A stretch of DNA of 5,557 nt from Clostridia bacterium (GTDB lineage Bacteria > Bacillota > Clostridia > Oscillospirales > CAG-382), in the NCBI GenBank assembly GCA_017938055.1, contig JAGBCG010000024.1, forward strand, positions 1 through 5,557, written 5' to 3'. The notes beneath the pieces are model-generated. The model saw only the letters and a program-made list of their open reading frames with translations. It was not told where the DNA came from and made no database searches. The translations under genes were made by a program, and so were the position numbers. Of this stretch, positions 3,823 to 5,557 are shown one piece after another. Each line of letters starts with the position of its first letter. Within the stretch, counting starts at the first letter, position 1.

Positions 3823-4878
3823 ATGAAAACAAAAGTATTTTTATTAGTATTGCTTTTATCATTGTGTGCAATTACTTCATTTGCACATGCACCAAGTGGT
3901 TGGGCAACTGAAGAGGTTGGATATGCTATAAGTGCTGGTTATGTTTCCACAGAATTACAGACAGATTTTGATGCACCGGTAACCAGATGCGAGTTTGCAT
4001 GTATGGCTGTAGAGTTTTTAAGATATGAGCTTGGGTTTTCCCGTGATGAGTTTAATGAAAAGGTAAATGAGCTTTTTGATGATGTTGTATTTTCAGATTC
4101 TTTGGATGAAAGCATTATTCTCGCAGCACGGTGCGGAATAATATATGGGTATGACGATGGAACGTTTGCTCCTGATAAGTTTATAACTCGCCAGGAGGCA
4201 GCGACTATGCTTGCGAGGGTATACAACTTGTATGGAAATATTTATGCATATTCTGATATAAATTTTTTAGATAATAATTTGATATCAGACTGGGCGTTAT
4301 CTGATGTGAAGTTTTGTGTTGAAAAGGGTGTAATGAAGGGAGTATCAGATACTCACTTTGATCCTCAGGGCTTGTTTACCAAGGAACAGGCAATAGTAAC
4401 ATTTTGGCGACTTGATACGGATACTGACTGGGAAAATCATAATAAGACAGCTAAAATAAGAAGAAAGATGACAAAAGAGATTGCCGAGAGTGAGTTGTTT
4501 GCAAATGGAACGGTAATACTTTTGGAAAAGTATGATACGTCTTATGGGACTGTTTATTACACTTTGACATCAGGAATGATGCATTCCCCCGGCTATGATC
4601 TTTTACTTATTGATGAAAGCGGAAAAACATACAGTCTTACCAGTAATGTTCCTTCAGAAAAAGAATATAGATGCGTGCCGGAAATAAAGAATATAGTTTT
4701 TTGTCCGGAAGGACAACAGTTTGGATTTGAGGTAATATTTGAGACAGAACTATACTCAGAAAATGGTGATGAGATTCATAAAGCAGGAACATATTATTTT
4801 GAAGTGAATTTGGTTAAAAAAGAAACAACTCTCATAAACTATGAGCCAATAAATGAAAATTTATTTAAAAAGAGGTAG
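3823..4878 (+). CDS. Secreted S-layer homology (SLH) domain protein
   Basis: This is a 351-aa exported protein. Residues 1-23 are a signal peptide: Lys2 and Lys4, a hydrophobic core VFLLVLLLSLCAITSF, and a likely cleavage after AHA. Three SLH repeats follow at about 26-72, 88-137 and 144-197. Their conserved positions are TRCE (54-57), TRQE (122-125) and TKEQ (186-189), plus GIIYGYDDGTFAPDKFITR in the second. SLH repeats usually bind pyruvylated secondary cell-wall polymers and hold proteins on the outer surface. Residues about 205-351 start with a basic, helical linker (KIRRKMTKEIAESELF) and continue as a beta-rich domain I do not recognise, perhaps an Ig-like or ligand-binding fold. It is short for an SLH protein and carries no evident enzyme domain. 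The end of this gene contains the RBS of the next one, so the two form an operon and translation is probably coupled. Confidence 0.9.
   Translation: MKTKVFLLVLLLSLCAITSFAHAPSGWATEEVGYAISAGYVSTELQTDFDAPVTRCEFACMAVEFLRYELGFSRDEFNEKVNELFDDVVFSDSLDESIILAARCGIIYGYDDGTFAPDKFITRQEAATMLARVYNLYGNIYAYSDINFLDNNLISDWALSDVKFCVEKGVMKGVSDTHFDPQGLFTKEQAIVTFWRLDTDTDWENHNKTAKIRRKMTKEIAESELFANGTVILLEKYDTSYGTVYYTLTSGMMHSPGYDLLLIDESGKTYSLTSNVPSEKEYRCVPEIKNIVFCPEGQQFGFEVIFETELYSENGDEIHKAGTYYFEVNLVKKETTLINYEPINENLFKKR
4871..4875 (+). promoter_or_regulatory. Ribosome binding site of the CBM9-like gene, inside the SLH gene
   Basis: AGAGG lies in the last codons of the SLH gene, just before its TAG (4876-4878) and 8 nt before the next ATG (4884). 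This arrangement favours translational coupling. Confidence 0.75.
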
Positions 4879-4883
4879 AAAAA

Positions 4884-5483
4884 ATGTACGTAGTAAAAAA
4901 ATCATCAAAGTTAATCGAATGTGCTTTTGATAAGGAATGGGAAAAGGCAGAGATTGCAAAGGTTGAAAAAATAAACTGGGAGGCATATCCCAGAAAAGTA
5001 AATGTTGAAGCAAAGGTCATATATAGTGATTACGGGCTTCATGTAAGAATGGAAACAGACGAAAAGCCTTTAAGAATAACACAAACTGAGAAAAACGGCT
5101 CGGTTTTTGAGGATAGCTGTATGGAATTTTTCTTTAAAGGTAATAAGAACGATGACAGATATATGAATTTTGAGTTTAATGCCATGGGAACAATGTATCT
5201 TAACTTCCGCACAGGCAGACATGATGGAGAACATCCCACAGAAGATGCAAAGTATTTCAATGTTAAATCTACTATTACACCTGAAAAATGGGTTCTGTTT
5301 TATACAATTCCCTTTGAATTTCTTGAAAAGTACTATGGCTCATATACAAAACAGATGCTTGGCAATTTCTATAAGTGCGGTGACATGACACAACAAGCAC
5401 ACTATCTGTCATATTATCCTGTAAAAACGGAAAATCCTGATTTTCATAGACCCGAATATTTTGATGAAATCGTACTTGAATAA
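4884..5483 (+). CDS. Carbohydrate-binding family 9-like protein
   Basis: This is a 199-aa single-domain protein resembling the CBM9-like family (a beta-sandwich related to carbohydrate-binding module 9). Recognisable family blocks are VFEDSCMEFFF (74-84), YMNFEFNAMGTMYLNF (93-108), and the C-terminal NFYKCGD (161-167) with HYLSYYPV and PDFHRPEYF (173-193). Length matches a stand-alone member. There is no signal peptide or membrane anchor, so it looks cytoplasmic unless exported in another way. This is notable next to a secreted SLH protein. The family is expected to bind sugars or glycans, but for stand-alone members the ligand and role are not settled. The gene starts 5 nt after the SLH gene stop with its RBS inside that gene, and a terminator follows closely, so the operon ends here. 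Confidence 0.88.
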   Translation: MYVVKKSSKLIECAFDKEWEKAEIAKVEKINWEAYPRKVNVEAKVIYSDYGLHVRMETDEKPLRITQTEKNGSVFEDSCMEFFFKGNKNDDRYMNFEFNAMGTMYLNFRTGRHDGEHPTEDAKYFNVKSTITPEKWVLFYTIPFEFLEKYYGSYTKQMLGNFYKCGDMTQQAHYLSYYPVKTENPDFHRPEYFDEIVLE

Positions 5484-5490
5484 AAAAAGT

Positions 5491-5528
5491 AACAGCTGCA
5501 ATGCAAATAAGCAAAGCAGCTGTTTTTT
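5491..5528 (+). terminator. Intrinsic terminator of the SLH/CBM9-like operon
   Basis: AACAGCTGC (5491-5499) pairs perfectly with GCAGCTGTT (5516-5524). An inner TGC/GCA pairing narrows the 16-nt loop, and the stem runs into a T6 tract (5523-5528). It lies 7 nt after the stop codon. Confidence 0.85.
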
Positions 5529-5557
5529 GATAAAGCCAACAGCTTAAGAAGCTTACT

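Noticed and set aside
5541..5553. AGCTT-AAG-AAGCT inverted repeat at the right end
   Set aside because: Only 5 bp and cut close to the window end; too little context to assign a role.

Overview
The window is AT-rich, uses strong Shine-Dalgarno sites and sigma-A type promoters, and carries an SLH-domain surface protein. This fits a low-GC Gram-positive of class Clostridia, probably an anaerobic gut or biomass-degrading lineage. The genus cannot be named from this sequence alone.

Layout. Positions 1-40 hold the terminator of a gene lying to the left of the window. Positions 110-943 (minus strand) encode an XRE-family regulator with its own terminator, a good promoter and several small palindromes around that promoter. 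The stretch 1024-1363 has no convincing gene but holds nested inverted repeats and a very strong orphan terminator. Positions 1429-1941 (plus) encode a small P-loop kinase-like protein behind a clear promoter. It converges with a DUF554 membrane protein (2081-2800, minus), and the two share a hairpin terminator. DUF554 and a small protein of unknown function (3102-3425, plus) are transcribed divergently from back-to-back promoters. Between the plus promoter and the small gene lies a palindrome plus a multi-hairpin repeat element built on CGATAT boxes (2908-3034).

The most interesting locus is 3539-3741 on the minus strand. It has a sigma-A promoter (TTGACT, 17 nt, TACAAT) and a hairpin of about 115 nt whose G.U pairs make sense only in the minus-strand RNA. 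A 10-bp terminator with a U7 tail follows. Together these predict a free-standing structured non-coding RNA of about 168 nt with no gene of its own downstream. I do not recognise its family.

The right end is a two-gene operon: a secreted protein with three SLH repeats (3823-4878), then a carbohydrate-binding family 9-like protein (4884-5483), closed by a terminator at 5491-5528. The pair suggests a cell-wall or polysaccharide-related role. No tRNA, rRNA, CRISPR array or intact transposase was seen.
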